Assembly (NCBI GenBank): GCA_963966185.1
Contig: CAWZYM010000392.1
Location: 227,501 to 291,500, forward strand
Origin: Rhabditoides inermis
Taxonomy: Eukaryota > Nematoda > Chromadorea > Rhabditida > Rhabditidae
Length of the DNA stretch: 64,000 nt
Direction of reading: 5' to 3'
Positions 13,001 to 25,256 of the stretch are shown here, in pieces. The position numbers and the translations under genes were made by a program. Position 1 is the stretch's first letter, and each line of letters starts with the position of its first letter. Below the pieces are notes generated by a model. It searched no databases. It saw only the letters and a program-made list of their open reading frames with translations, and was not told the DNA's origin.

Positions 13001-16000
13001 GCCAGCTCCCCATACCACGTCGCAAGAATCAGTGGGGTGAGTATACATGACTCTTCTTTGCACATCTCTTTCTCGCAGGGTTCGTCTCCTCGCGTGCCCT
13101 CCCTCGGCCACTCTGCTCGCAGCAGCCACCACTCGGCCCACACACCCGACAGGGCCACACAGAGAGCCAAACACGTCGACTCCGGCTCGTATTCCAACGA
13201 GGGCAACGGCTCCCCGTTCCCCGTACAGCTGGACTCTCCGGAGGTGGAGTACCATCTGCCTCCAGATGCCCTCGCTGACGTCAGAACGTCCCTCATTCCG
13301 GCTGGGGATTCTGTGGAGAAGAGCGGATACTGGACGCAGATGTCGGACAGCAGGCTCAAGTCGCTGAAGAGACGCTATGTGGTGCTGAGGAACGGACAGC
13401 TCTCGTTCTATAGGACTCATGTGAGTGGTGTGAGAGAGGGATTGGAGGACATAGTGTGGTTTCAGAAGAACATGTCTCGGGACGAGGATGTGGTGATGCG
13501 AGTCGCCCTGTCCGACATTCAGTCAGTCGCCAAGCTGCCCGGACAACACGGATATGCATTCCAGGTACGCGATTGATCCGCACTCCATGTGCATCATCGG
13601 CTTCCAGATCTGCACTCCCTCTTCCAAGATGCAGTTCGCAACGGAGAGTGAGCGAACGACTGGAGACTGGGTGACTGTGCTATCGAACGCTGTCAAAGGT
13701 ACGCATTGCATGATATCGTTGATTTCATACGTCTATAGGCTGTACCCTGCGGGAGTTCGCTTGTTCTGGCTCGACCCCGGACGCTTCGATCTCTGGTCTG
13801 GTGACCCGTGTGCGGTGTGGTCACAGCAGGCGAATGCATGCCGCACTCGTCGGACCCAAACTCATGTTCTTCAAGTCGCCGGAAGACACTGTCAGTAAAT
13901 TGCTTCTTTAATACTTTAATGTTTTATTAACATATTAAATGGATACAGATCCCTTCCACCTTCGTTCGCGTGGATGGCGCTCGTATCTCGGAGAAGACTC
14001 GCGGATCGTCTGATGAGTACAGTGGAAGCAGCGATGAGGGCAGGCAGATAGGAGACGGGGAAAGCTGCTCAATTTGCATAGAGGTACATGAAACATAACA
14101 TACCCCTTATCAATGCATTGATTGTGTCACAGATGGCGAACGAGGACCCAGTGTACGTGGTGTTGTCGTGTTGCGAGGAGAAGGAGAAGTGGATGTACTT
14201 CCTCCGATGCGCTGCCGGAGACGCCTCACTCACTGGAACTCCATTCGAGATCCTCGTACAGAGGATGCTCGCTGAGGGAGACGGGGCAGGTACGCAACAA
14301 ACACACAACACCTTTCCAATTGTCATATTTGAGACTCTTCTCTCTGGAACGACGTTCTTCTCACGGCCTGTGATGACACCCCTAAAGACGTGCTCACATC
14401 TGTGGAGGAGAGCGACAAAAAGAAAGCACTCGAGATAGCCAAGGTATGTCCCGCATTCTTGCACATCCCTCATCTTTCTCCCTCAGGCCGTTTACCTGTT
14501 CGTCTCTGTTCTGATGCGTCCGACGGGAGTACAGTACCATGTGGATCTCGCACAGAATATACTCTCCACCACTATTCAACACGACTATCTCAGGAATGAA
14601 TTCTATGCGCAGCTAGTGAGACTCACCAGTGGAGACATGCCTTATGGACTGCAGGTAAGCTATTCAATGAGTTTATTTGCACATCTAATTTGTACAGGGT
14701 TGGAAACTGCTCGCGTTGTCTCTGCCTCTCTTCTCCCCCAAGCAGTATTCTCTCCTCTGGCTCCTCAAGACTCACGTCGCGCGATGGAGTGCAAAGAGGT
14801 AAATTTGACATCAGAAAAACAAAGCCTAAATTTCACATTAGAACATTAATCATCATTTTCTTTAGTGGCGATGAAGGGAATCTTGCATCGTACTGTGAGT
14901 GTGCTCTGGAGAGGGCTCTGCGAACGGGCGGCCGACAGGAGGGACCATCCAGACTGGAGGCTGTATCCATACTCACCCGAGATCCCAGCACTACCAAGTT
15001 CCCACACTCCATCTCCGTCAAACTACCCAATGGAGAATACCAGGTAGGATCGTAAGATAATCACTTGTATTGTTTTATTATGAAATCCAATTTAGGTAGT
15101 AGAATTCGATGGTAGTACGGAGATTGGACAGTGTCTGTCGTCCCTCTGCCTCAAGGTGAGCATATCCCCTTATCACTGGAATACTGTATCATCATTTCAG
15201 CTTGGCACGCGTCCGGCGTTGCTCTCTGGCTATGCTCTGTTCATAGACACCCCCGCGGGGCCTCGACTCCTCAAGGGAAAGACCAAGCTGTGCGACAGTC
15301 TGACAGTGTGGGAGAGGGAGCAGTGCGCCACTCACAGGGGGAGGGTGCCCCCGGAAGAGAGCGCGAGGCTAGAGCTCCGCATGAGACACTACTGGACACA
15401 CCTCGAGAACACCATGAGCGCGGCTGAGGAGGTGAGACAGAAGCGGGGATGATTGGTTTACAGTGAACATGTTCAGTCTCTGCTGGTGCATCGAATGGCG
15501 GGAGAGGTGGTGGAGGGTCGGGTGCCGATCAGCACACAACTCGCAGATCACCTGGCAGCCCTCTACTCACAGGTGCAATCATCCCGCACTCCATGCCTAT
15601 TCCTTCCTTTCAGCTGTTGTTCGGAGATCTCTCGTCTCCGCTCGCAGATGACCAGTTCTCCCACATCTGCTCTCGCTTCTACCCCCGCAAGATGCTGGAG
15701 ATATCGTGTCAGCGCACGCTGAGGTATGATCCCACTCTCTCATATATACTCATCGCACCTAGAACAACGATTTTGTGTGAATTAAAGTGTCATTAGATGA
15801 GAAATGAGTAATTACAGGGCCTCGATCGGAGCTGCGTGGGGTGAACTAGAGGGAATGACGGAACACGAGTGCGTCACACTCATACTGCAGGTAGGCCTCT
15901 CTCCCCCTCCCTCTCTTCACATGTCTCCCTCGCAGGTGCTGCGTCGCTGGCGTCTGTTTGGGTGTGAGCTGCACCGGGTGGAGGCCCGTTCGGGTCCTCG

Positions 16001-16390
16001 GAAGGAGGTGTGGCTGGCGCTCCATCCCACAGGAGTGCACATGCTAGACTGCAGAAGCATGGTGAGGCAGACGAGGCAATACACAGTGAGCAATGGCATG
16101 CAGGACGTGATCCGCTCGTTCCCCTTCCACCGCCTGTCTTCATTCGGGGCGTGGCACGGAGACTTCATGGTGACTGTGGAGAGACAGCTCGCGTCAGACG
16201 CCCATCCGGAGGAAGCAGCCAAGGAGAGGATCACATTCGCATGCGACAAGGAACAGTGCGAGAAGGTGGGAGAGAGAGAAGAGAGAAAGAGGAAAAGAGA
16301 GAAAGATTACCTAGTCCTTTGCAGATCACCCTCCATCTAGCCGAGTACATCCGATGTCAGAAGCTTGTCTCGAAGATGCACCGGTTCTAG
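7882..16390 (+). CDS. max-1: MAX-1 / PLEKHH-type protein (coiled coil, PH, MyTH4, FERM)
   Basis: Intron-rich gene for a cytoplasmic PH-MyTH4-FERM adaptor of roughly 1,100 residues. The family (worm MAX-1, vertebrate PLEKHH1-3) acts in motor axon guidance and links membrane lipids to receptors and the cytoskeleton. The first coding exon is 7882-7965 (MSSLKSPDEE). Exons at 10837-10905 and 11814-11882 encode a coiled coil (LEDQNERLRVQNLRF). A Ser/Pro-rich linker follows (about 12.1-13.2 kb). A PH domain (SGYWTQMSDSRLKSLKRRYV, 13.3-13.7 kb) and a second, weaker PH region (13.75-14.25 kb) come next. Then MyTH4 (14.3-14.85 kb: HDYLRNEFYAQLVRLTSG, GWKLLALSLPLFSPKQYS) and FERM (14.9-16.39 kb: VKLPNGEYQVVEFDGSTEIG, DQFSHICSRFYP), ending KMHRF at the TAG at 16388. 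The phases I checked agree. Intron 1 is 2.87 kb and intron 2 holds a long minisatellite; later introns are mostly 40-60 bp. The exact start is uncertain because further 5' exons are possible. Confidence 0.88.
7977..8020. repeat. (CT)n microsatellite, max-1 intron 1
   Basis: About 22 uninterrupted CT units starting 11 bp after the donor of the first coding exon of max-1. The sense strand is the pyrimidine strand. Confidence 0.95.
9957..9999. repeat. (GA)n microsatellite, max-1 intron 1
   Basis: About 21 GA units deep in the first intron of max-1, of opposite strand polarity to the CT tract near the donor of the same intron. Confidence 0.95.
10918..11760. repeat. About 840-bp TCCTCCTC minisatellite, max-1 intron 2
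   Basis: An 8-bp unit (TCCTCCTC and its rotations) is repeated about 100 times, with a few 5-bp TCCTC deletions and single-base variants near 11047, 11465 and 11484. Every base from about 10918 to the middle of 11750 is C or T, apart from rare A. It fills almost the whole intron between the exons 10837-10905 and 11814-11882. It stays open in several frames on both strands (Leu-Ser-Pro runs or Glu-Arg-Gly runs), which is an artefact of composition and not a gene. Confidence 0.97.
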
Positions 16391-17091
16391 CCTCTCTCCT
16401 CCCGTTGCTCACTCCTCGCCCCCACATAGTCTTTACTATCAATCTAGGTGCTGCTGTCAATATTAAGATGTTCACTTATATCGTTGAATCCTATTGTCAT
16501 TTGAGTGAAGTGCAATTGCGATAAATAGTTTTGATGTGGAATGTGGAGTGTGTCTGCGTCAAATGGTAATTGTGATGTGCGTTTCGTTTTGCATAAGCTG
16601 TAAGCATTCCCATATCCATCACATACAATTTCTTCTTCCCAGTCAGGCAGTTCTATCAGTCAATTTCTTCGTAGATCCTCATCTTCCATGTCCCCATAAC
16701 TTCGATTTTCGATCTTCCATAAGTAGATTGCGCACATACATACTACATACAACACACTTCAAGTTTGGTCATATTTATCTCAACAATTTGTACAAATGAG
16801 CTGTTGCGAATGGGTCAATATTCTCTAGTATTGTATTATGGCCTAGATTGAGCACCGAAAGATTGTGAAATGAATGAATGCATGGAAACAACCGGACAAA
16901 GGAGGAGGAAAGTGAGGGGCGCAAAAGTGAGAAAGTGAGAAATGACAAAAATACAACGTATGTGGAAGAAGGCACATCGGGCAGTCTACTAGCTACAAAT
17001 GCACACACCATATATACGCAGATTATGGGAGCAACAATGAGATTCATCCCTGGTTGAGTGGCTGGGTGGGCGGAGCATAGGTAGGCGGAGC
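16391..17091. other. Tail-to-tail intergenic region, max-1 and TMEM41-like
   Basis: About 700 bp between two convergent genes, holding both 3' UTRs. I see no further gene or repeat. Confidence 0.5.
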
Positions 17092-18537
17092 CTAGATGAT
17101 CTCCATCTTCTTGGGCTCTGGATCGTAGGTGGGTAGGAGTTGTCCCTTCCTGTTCCTCGGTCGGATGTAGATGGCATACGCGAGGGGAACAAGGGCGAAT
17201 GAACAGAGCTTGAACATAGTGGAAGTGGAGAAGATGTCATCCCACGAGCGAAGATCCGAGAGGATGTATCCAGCCTGCACACACACAAAGTTGTACGGAG
17301 CCAATCCTGAAAGAACACTTGAAAGGAGACGAGAGATGAATGAAAGTAAGAGGATGAATAGATAGATTGGTGGGTGGATTGATGAATGCGCCGATTGAAA
17401 CGAGATCGAACGCTTCGCACTTCTTTCATGATTTATGACGACAATCGGAGATCTCGGTTTCGAGTGGAAAGTGGATGTGAGCGCAAAACTACCTATGCGA
17501 CCATAGAATTACGGTTCCTAGATACTATCTTCCGAGTTTTTGGTACATACGAAGTCGCTTCCTCTCTCAATTGCGCAATGTGTGACGTCAGAGAACAGTG
17601 GGATTTGATTGATCCGGCAAACCACTTCCACTAACGCTATCACTTTTATGGAAGACCGGTGGTGTCACGCCATCGGCAGAAACCGGAATGGAAAGAGAAG
17701 CTGGTGGACGGATGACGAATGGGGAAGGGAAGAGAGAAGAGAGAGAGCGTGCTTACCGAGGAGTGCGGAGACGGCGAAGATAGGTAGAGGGATGTTGAGG
17801 AAAGGGGCGACTATGTTGAGCAGCCACGAAGGGGAGATGGGGAACATCCGAGCGAACAGAAGGAACGGCAGCAGACGATTTGAATTGTCATCCAACTAAA
17901 GACATAGATCATTTCATTTCTGTTTGTCACCGTTCCCTACCTTCTGCTGCAGATAGTTCAACTTCTGTCCAAAGTAATACAACACGTACTCTCTTCCGAA
18001 CATCTCACTGCAATGTGACGTGGTGAGTGCGGGGATATTGAGTGTACTCTACTCACCTGCACAGGTAACAGAGGGTACTGCCGGCAGTGGTGAGACAGCA
18101 ACACAAAAGGAAGCCACCCCACATATCGAACACTGCACCAGCGATCACATTCTGAATAACAAGATGGTGAATTGTAGGGCAAGCGGATAGAAAGAGAGGA
18201 AAGTGGAGGAAAGGGCGAGAGAGACTCACGAGAAAGAATGATCCTGGTATGGCAAATGTCTGTTTGAACAGATAAGTGCATATGAAGAGAGTGGTGATGT
18301 AAGCAAAGTGATCTTCCTTGTATTGCTTCACTTTGTCCGCCAGAATTGTGAAATTGCCAAACTCCTTCGGGATCTCGAATGTAGCGTCACCTGCAGAGAC
18401 TTACTCCCTTATTTTCTCATTTCCTTGCTTCACTCACCATTGAACATTTCCTCCCATCCGGGCGCCGATATAATCAAATACCACAGTGAGAGCGATGAAA
18501 TCGTGAAAATGCACGGCAACATAAGTAACCGCTTCAT
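17092..18537 (-). CDS. TMEM41A-like VTT-domain membrane protein
   Basis: Multi-pass protein of the TMEM41/VMP1/DedA (VTT or SNARE-associated) family. Relatives are ER phospholipid scramblases involved in autophagy and lipid droplets. It starts at the ATG at 18537, directly after a TTTAG acceptor, giving MKRLLMLPCIFTISSLSLWY, which aligns with the start of vertebrate TMEM41A. Exons: TM1 (18537-18439); YLFKQTFAIPGSFFL (about 18390-18230); AGAVFDMWGGFLLCCCLTTA (about 18150-18056); FGREYVLYYFGQKLNYLQ (about 18008-17941); RLLPFLLFARMFPISPSW with NIVAPFLNIPL (about 17895-17757); and LAPYNFVCVQAGYILSDL (about 17307-17095). It ends with a charged tail KKMEII at the TAG at 17092. The FAIPGS and PYNFVCVQ signatures are typical of TMEM41A rather than 41B. 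A possible 5' UTR exon lies at about 18645-18590. All expected segments are present. Confidence 0.87.
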
Positions 18538-19656
18538 CTAAATCAGACAACATGAAGTGACGTAAAGATATGAAACACTAACTTTGTACAGTAATATGTC
18601 TTGAAATTCGTGTCGTAAATCGCCGATTGCCCGTAGGCCGCTGAAAAAGAAGAGTGAGTAAAAGAAGAAAACATTCTTGTCTTGACAACACTCGTGGTGA
18701 TAATCGGGGAAGTAACAGCGCGCATTAATAGAAGATAGCACCGATTAGGGCACACTATATTTATTACAGACATAATCAGCGATAGGAGGAGAATGGCTAG
18801 AGACTACATAGACACTAGAACGCGTGCGCGAATCGAAATGTTTTCGATCAGACCGCTAACCGCCCGTCCGGAAATCGTTAGCGGCGATTGGGGAAGAAAC
18901 TCGAACAATGCATCACACTGAAGACGATCACGAACACACTCACTAATACAGGAAGGGAGAGAGGAAATGCCCGAATTAGAATGCGACCGCCAAAAAGATA
19001 ATCTAGAAGTGAAGTGGAGGGGAGAAAAGAGCAAGGACGCGCGTCGGAGAATGGAAACGAAATGCAGTCACACTCTAGCGGGCAGAAGAAGCTGCGGAGA
19101 AGAGAGTGGGATATAGAGGGTATCATGATACAAGCTGATACACAACACGTTTCGGGCTGGACCGCCGCAAGATGCAGCAGCGTGGATCAAGGCAAGCAGC
19201 CGATCGATATTGCTTGTCCGGAGGCGGGGGCGGGATGCGCCTATAGGGCAGACCGGTTCATTCGCAACCACACAAGGAATGCAACTGCCATCCAGGACTC
19301 ATATGCATGGATTACACGGACAGGTGAAAAGAGCTGCGGGAGAGGACGGCGAGAGTGAGAGTAGCAGTGAGAGTGAGAGAGGGCGGGAATGGGGACACGA
19401 GTCTCTTTTTTGAATTCGCGAGAGAGAGAGAGAAACGGCTATTGGATATAAACAATGCATGCATTCGATGAAACAGATTGATAGAGAGGAGTGATCATGA
19501 GAACAGTGAGTCAGCGAGTGAGTGGAGAGTGAGTAGATCAACGGATATACAGTAATCATCACAGTTGTGAATTGGAACGAAGTAGAACACCGGCGGAGAA
19601 TTGGAACAAGGCATTGAATGATCGGAGTGAACATGTGATAAGTTGAGGGATGGCAT

Positions 19657-19658
<2 letters not shown>

Positions 19659-19692
<34 letters not shown>
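19659..19692. repeat. (GA)n microsatellite
   Basis: About 17 GA units in the intergenic region upstream of the TMEM41-like gene. Confidence 0.95.
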
Positions 19693-19694
<2 letters not shown>

Positions 19695-21454
19695 CGGAGG
19701 TTCACTTCCAGTCTGCAAACACTCGGGTCAATGTGGATTACTCCCTCTTTCTTCCCTCTCACCCTCTACCTCACCTACACTCCCTCGTCGTCTCTCTTTA
19801 TCCCACTTTTTCTCTCGTTCTCTCGCCCTCCTCAGTGGACCCGCAGCATGTTTGCAATGCGAACTTAACGGTACGAGTCACAATCGACTCCCGCTCCCTC
19901 TCTCTTCCTCTATACACTCTTTCCTCACACTCCATCCTACACACCACCTACACTAATAGACAAGCGAACACGCGCCCGAAACCGATTGGGAAACGGTTCA
20001 TATTGTCGTAGAAGTGACTGGAAGAAATGCAAATAAAGTGGAGTAGGTCTCTCGTTTGCGATGCTTTTATCTGCGGCGAAAGTGTGCCATAGGGCAACGC
20101 AAGGCATAAATCAGAGAGAACGAGCCATACGATAGACCGATGAAGCACATATCACATTACATGCAAGCAAAATCGGACACAGGTAGGTCTAAAGTACAAA
20201 TACGTGTGAAAAGAGAGAGGGGAGATAGAGTTAGGGAGAAGGAAATAGATCTAGAAAGAGAGAGAAGAAGAGAAAGAAAAGACAGAGGAAGAAAGCGATA
20301 GGGAAAGGGAAAGAGAACACAGAGAGAGGGGTGTTCTTGTGGTGAAATTTATGGTTGAGGAGATATGTGGAGGAAGCCGGAGACAGAGTATCCCGCATTG
20401 CCATGGGAGACAGATTTTTAGAGAATGCGAGAAGGAAAGAGCGCGTGGTTGGCGGAGTACGCGGAAGTGGTCAGGATGTGCGCTCGACTAGAAAATCACG
20501 CGAACCAATGTCGCTCATAACTGCGACGCGTGTGATCGACGCGGAATCAGTGATAGCGACTGTCTATATAAGCTGGACGGCTGCGGCTAGCTTAGTCTTA
20601 CAAGATCGCTAATGAACGATTGACGCTTTGGATGGAAAGCTGATAAGACACAAGAATACAGGAACAGAGTGAAGGGCGGAGTCAGCATGTCTACACGCCA
20701 ATTATGGTGTTGTGGTGGCGAGCGGGGTGAGGAGATGGGATGTAGTGAAGTGAGTGGGCTATGAGGCCGGAGGCAGGGCCGCACCCGAGGGAGGGAGAGG
20801 GGAGGCATCGCCTCGAGATGCCTCCCCAGCGACTGTCACCGCGTGGCATTGTGTTTGAGAGAGTTGTTTGACCGCCTCTCTCCTTCCACACATCACCACC
20901 ATCACAAAACCTTCTCCGTTCTCTTCGCACTCCAGTATCCCTCTTGCTACATCCCCATCACACTGTTACTCTCGGTCTCTCACTGCACTCATTGCCTTTA
21001 CTAGACTCTATTGCAGTTTTATGGGTTTTCCCAGCGAGTGAAACTCATATTGATATACTTATAGAATTGGATTCGTAGTGGGGAAATTGCGGGCGAGTAC
21101 TGTGCACACACCCATTATACACACACTCATTTTTTTTATCCGAGGATAGAGAATTCGCGGAACATCGCAGACTGTTCTATCAAACCTTATCACATACTAC
21201 TCTCTAAAAATTAACCGGAATTGAGTGAGTGAGAGAGAGAGAGAGTTTGCATGCTACAGACTATAGCATGCCAGAATAGAGCAGGAGAGAGCGTGGGCGA
21301 GTGAGAGGGTGGTAGAGAGAAGGAAGTGAGAGAGTGTGTGAGAAGAGGAGGAGCAGAGAGTGTTTGCGCGGTGCGAGGTTTGCATGGCAGACTGGGTGAA
21401 CCGCGCGGGGTCGCACCCGAGCGGGCACATAGAGAGTTGGCAGAGAGGAGAGAG

Positions 21455-21458
<4 letters not shown>

Positions 21459-21493
<35 letters not shown>
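21459..21493. repeat. (GA)n microsatellite
   Basis: About 17 GA units just 3' of the Sre-like receptor gene, downstream of its stop at 21593. Confidence 0.95.
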
Positions 21494-21494
<1 letters not shown>

Positions 21495-21592
21495 ACACAT
21501 CACACCGCAATCAACACACAATCATCCCATCGATGCGTGACATAATTGGCTCAACGCTCAATTTTATTTGTAAGTGTGTGCGGCCGAGTGAT

Positions 21593-22221
21593 TCATGCCC
21601 AGCTGGCAGCGAGCGCGTCGAAGTACTGATCCTGGCTCTGCCTCTGAGACTGCCCGATGTCCACTCCGAACACGTTGCGCAGCTTCACCTGAAAGACACT
21701 TCCTCGCTCCTTCCCTTTCATATACTTCTCCTGCTCCTTCTCCTTCTCCTCCCACCTGTTTATTCATAATCCGCATAGCTAGCGTCTCCTCCTTCTCCAC
21801 TCGCGCTCTCTTCAGCCGACTCGCACCAAAACACAATATGTCCCTGCCACTAAAAGTTATTTATAAATAATATTACATAATCATTCGCCTTACAATTGCA
21901 AAACCTCTTTCAGATTCTTCTTGTAACTCTCATGTCTTGAAATGATAATTATAGGAATCATAAGTTCGAATGAAAACGAAATCTGTAATTTTCAACATAT
22001 TTTACAAAATAATAACAAAATACATACCATTGTTTTGAGTACGTATCCATATATGTATGCTGGCGTGTGGCATTTGTGTTGTTCGAATGTGAATTCGGCT
22101 TGGAAGAGAGCAGAACCGAGGATGTCCGTGCAACAGAGAAGACAGTCCAGCACAAGGAAGGGATAGAGGATCTGACACACTCGGATGTTCTCCACTAGTT
22201 GATACCTGAGAGATGTATGTT

Positions 22222-22264
<43 letters not shown>

Positions 22265-23077
22265 GCTTCTCTCTCTACCTGATTGTAAGACGCGACGGCT
22301 TATTCCCTGAATGCACTTTCGTCAGATACTTGTTTTTGTAGAGCAAAATTGCGAGAAGCTATAATTATATTTGTGGATGTTATTTTTCGTATTCTCTCAC
22401 CACCCAAGTACACGCGAAATTTACCAGCTTTATCACGCCATCCATTTCTAAACCTGTAAAGAAAGATTTTGATATTTTATTTAATGCTTTTCACTATATT
22501 CAAGTTACTGTTACTTACTGTAACTGAAGTAGGTTTGCAATCCGAGAATGGCTGCCTGAATGATACACATTACCTAATAATATACAGTCAAAACCCACAG
22601 TGATTGGAATGCTGAGGAGAAAGTGTCCCCATGGCCGCATTTTCTCATATTTATGAAAATAAATTGTAGCATAGAGTCGCTCGATTGTACAACACAAAAT
22701 CTGTAAGCTTGTTTCTTTCGTGTGAATAATTATGAAATCATGATACCGTTGGGCATGGAACCATATACAATATACCCTGAATAATCTCAACAGCCGCGGG
22801 AAAATGCGGATGAATAGTGCTAATTTGATTCGAAAACATTTCTGTGAGCACCAATAATAGATCGTTTAGGAAGTAGCCAAAGAGAGCAGCGGTGAAAAGA
22901 ATGCTACGAATACAGGTGTATTGCAATGTGTATGCGAACTAACCTGAAGAACGGATGGAAGCAGTATCGAACCCTAATGTGAATGATAGTGAGTAGGATG
23001 AACTCGCATACACACACAATATAGAGGGCAGAAGTGAATGTGTTGATGGCAGATGCGAATGACGAGTCACACTCCAT
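21593..23077 (-). CDS. Sre-type 7TM chemoreceptor
   Basis: Spliced gene for a nematode chemosensory GPCR, probably of the Sre family. It starts at the ATG at 23077 (MECDSSFASAINTFTSALYI; TM1 exon, donor near 22945). The next exons are GYFLNDLLLVLTEMFSN (TM2 region, about 22905-22790) and the diagnostic TM3/loop exon with ERLYATIYFHKYEKMRPWG (about 22700-22575), matching the ER..AT....YE signature of Sre proteins. Then AILGLQTYFSY, FRNGWRDKAGKF, YKNKYLTKVHSGNKPSRLT and the TM6 exon ENIRVCQILYPFLVLDCLL (about 22205-22027). The tail crosses a GTAAGG donor at about 21888 and continues GRDILCFGASRLKR. The final exon ends QYFDALAASWA at the TGA at 21593. Phases fit across the last two introns. A (CT)n repeat lies in the intron at 22225-22263. 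The ligand is unknown. Confidence 0.75.
22225..22263. repeat. (CT)n microsatellite in Sre-like gene intron
   Basis: About 19 CT units inside an intron of the Sre-type receptor; the gene's sense strand carries GA. Confidence 0.95.
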
Positions 23078-23454
23078 ACTAGACAACTGCACACCACCAC
23101 CGAGTTCTCGACACACAAGACCTGCTAAACTGGAGTAGAGAGAAATACATACATCATTCCTCCACGATGCAATTACTATGCGGAATCGGGGCGCAATCGG
23201 AAAAAGAAATTAGATGAGGAAAGCGAAACGGCCGAGCAACAATACAGTTCAACATCCACAGAAACACGGCACAATTCCAGGAATGCAAAATGTTTTCAGA
23301 TATCGTATTCAAATAGATTAGATTGGATATGTATATAGGATAGGCAATCGAATTGAAGAATAAGTGAGGGAACGGGTCGGATGTATGTGTCCCTTGGGGG
23401 TACGGAGGGGAAGGAGGAGGAGGGGGAGGGGACAGCCCACTCCCCTCCTCACCC
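23078..23454. promoter_or_regulatory. Divergent promoter region, Sre-like receptor and PLAT gene
   Basis: Only 377 bp separate the two divergent start codons, so the promoters of both genes must lie in or near it. No specific element was recognised; the 3' part is G-rich (GGAGG repeats around 23405-23435). Confidence 0.45.
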
Positions 23455-24873
23455 ATGCATCCTCTCCTCCTCTTTCTCCTCCTTCTCCTCCCTCTCTCCA
23501 TTGCTCACGTAGCTCCTCCATTCCCGGTCGCCAATCGAAATCAAAGCAAAGGTGAGTCCCATTCCCATACTTCAAGTATATTTTTTCACGTTTACATCAT
23601 TCAAGCTGGTATTTGAAATTGTGTTCAGGCACAAAACACGGTTTCCACTGACATATATGTTCTATGCTAATATTCAGTGAACACGATTGTATCACGGCCC
23701 GATAACTCATGATTATAGGTGACGAAAATCGTTACTGGTCGAAAGAAACGCGATATCGGATTTTCGAACATAAACCGTTTCATATTACGACTTACATAAT
23801 ATAACCATAAACAACGTGGGATAGTTTCAGAGGAGGAGAATGTGTGGGATGTGATTGTGAAGACATGCAATTCAACAGGAGCCGGCACGGATGCAGCTGT
23901 ATACCTCAAGGTGAGTGTGATGAGGACGTGATGATTGCTCTGTCGAGTTAGTCTAGTTTTAGTCACGACCTCATTTGCTTTTCTATGATAATTTGTAATT
24001 GTCTAGTTTGCCGTATAACAATAACAGCGACCAGGTGCGATTTCATAAAGAACTTATGCTCTCCGTGTTTTAGTTTTGTTTACTGTGAGGAAGGACAAGA
24101 GAGATAGATGTATTCAGGTATACTATGAACAAGGACGCGACTATGAAACCTTCCAACTCGATAATCCATCCAAGTGAGTCTGCTTCGGACTCCGTCTCCC
24201 TCGCTCTCACCCTCTCATCACTCACTCGCGTGCGAATACGAAGTCACTTTGACTTTTTACTTTCAAAATGAAGCCTATAAATTATCAGATGTCTACAAAA
24301 ACTATATCTACTTCAGAAAAAGAAATTGTCACAGGATTAGCAAGAATTTGCAGTCCATTCAATTTTTCCATCAAGGCAATGCTCATTTTGTTGTGCGTAA
24401 TCTTCATCTTTCACATGATTAACCACATGATAAAATCACAGTAATGGTTGCAGGAATGATTTCGAAAGAGGAAGGAGGGACCACTTCAAGCTACAGTTCA
24501 AACAGAGAGACATTGTGAATGTTGGACTGTTCTGGTGGCCTGGGTTTTCCCTCAGTCAGAGCTGGTGTGTCGATTGGGTGAGTAGAGATAGAGATAGAGA
24601 GAGAGAGCAGAGAAAAGAGAGAGCCGTTTTCCAGGTGGTTCTTCTGAATTCGGACAACGAGGTGTGTTTTGAGGCCATTTTTGGCAAGTGGGTGTTGCAC
24701 TACAGAGACCCGCCCACATACGCCACATCCTTCCATGAGTGAGTATCCCCTCCCCCTCCTTGTCCACCCTCTCCTTCAGACTGTCGTACGTTGACTGTGT
24801 GGGTCCGGCGCGCAGCAGTGCCATTCGAAAGAAGTACACTCTCATGAATGCAGAAAACAAGGTCCAAGGATGA
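23455..24873 (+). CDS. Small secreted protein with a single PLAT/LH2 domain
   Basis: Six exons give a 192-residue protein, and all splice phases agree: 23455-23551, 23831-23910, 24094-24173, 24454-24577, 24635-24738, 24780-24873. Exon 1 encodes a classic signal peptide (MHPLLLFLLLLLPLSIAHVA). The rest is one PLAT (LH2) beta-sandwich: WDVIVKTCNSTGAGTDAAVY, then LDNPSKNDFERGRRDHF, and a final strand around FGKWVLHYRDPP. GAGTDA and NDFERG are the hallmark PLAT motifs, used for lipid, membrane or protein binding. There is no catalytic domain, so it is likely a secreted or extracellular binding protein. The exon 3 acceptor ends in AAG, which is unusual, but it is the only one found that keeps the frame. 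A poly(A) signal AATAAA is at 24896. Confidence 0.82.
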
Positions 24874-25256
24874 AACATAACTAACATTTTGTATGAATAA
24901 AACATTTTAAAAAAGTAATTTTAATAAACCGTTTCGTTTACCTTGTTCATGTTTGTAACCCCTACATTTTTTCACCATGACCATAAAGCATTTACATTGA
25001 CAGTGTGGCAGAGGGTGAACAGTGAGTAGGCAGAAAAAATACAGTTTCCTTCTCTCCTTCTCATTTCGTTTCTCCAATTGTGAAACAAAACAAATAAGTA
25101 TTCACAAGTTTATGGTAAAAAACAGAAATCCGAAATATATCAAAATACAAGTCTTCGGCAATCACACTTATGAAACAGTACTCCCGTGATGCAGGAAGCA
25201 GGAAGCAATTATATACAAAAGCAAAACACAGTAATATGCGATATCATGAAGCGTGA
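24874..25256. other. Tail-to-tail region, PLAT gene and ZF1
   Basis: Convergent 3' ends of two genes. It includes the PLAT gene poly(A) signal (24896) and an AT-rich tract. No gene is seen. Confidence 0.5.

Larger units (their letters stand above)
18538..21592. other. 3-kb intergenic region with GA repeats; no gene supported
   Basis: Between the TMEM41-like start and the end of the Sre-like receptor. It holds (GA)n at 19659-19692 and 21459-21493, a shorter GA run near 19420, and a purine-rich stretch at about 20210-20335. Several open frames are visible, but none resembles a known protein or shows a convincing exon chain. The part next to 18538 should hold the TMEM41-like promoter. Confidence 0.5.

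Noticed and set aside
18800..21550. Several open frames of 70-140 codons in the 18.8-21.5 kb gap
   Set aside because: They are composition-driven (GA/CT-rich), show no domain, signal peptide or exon pattern, and lie on both strands of the same DNA.
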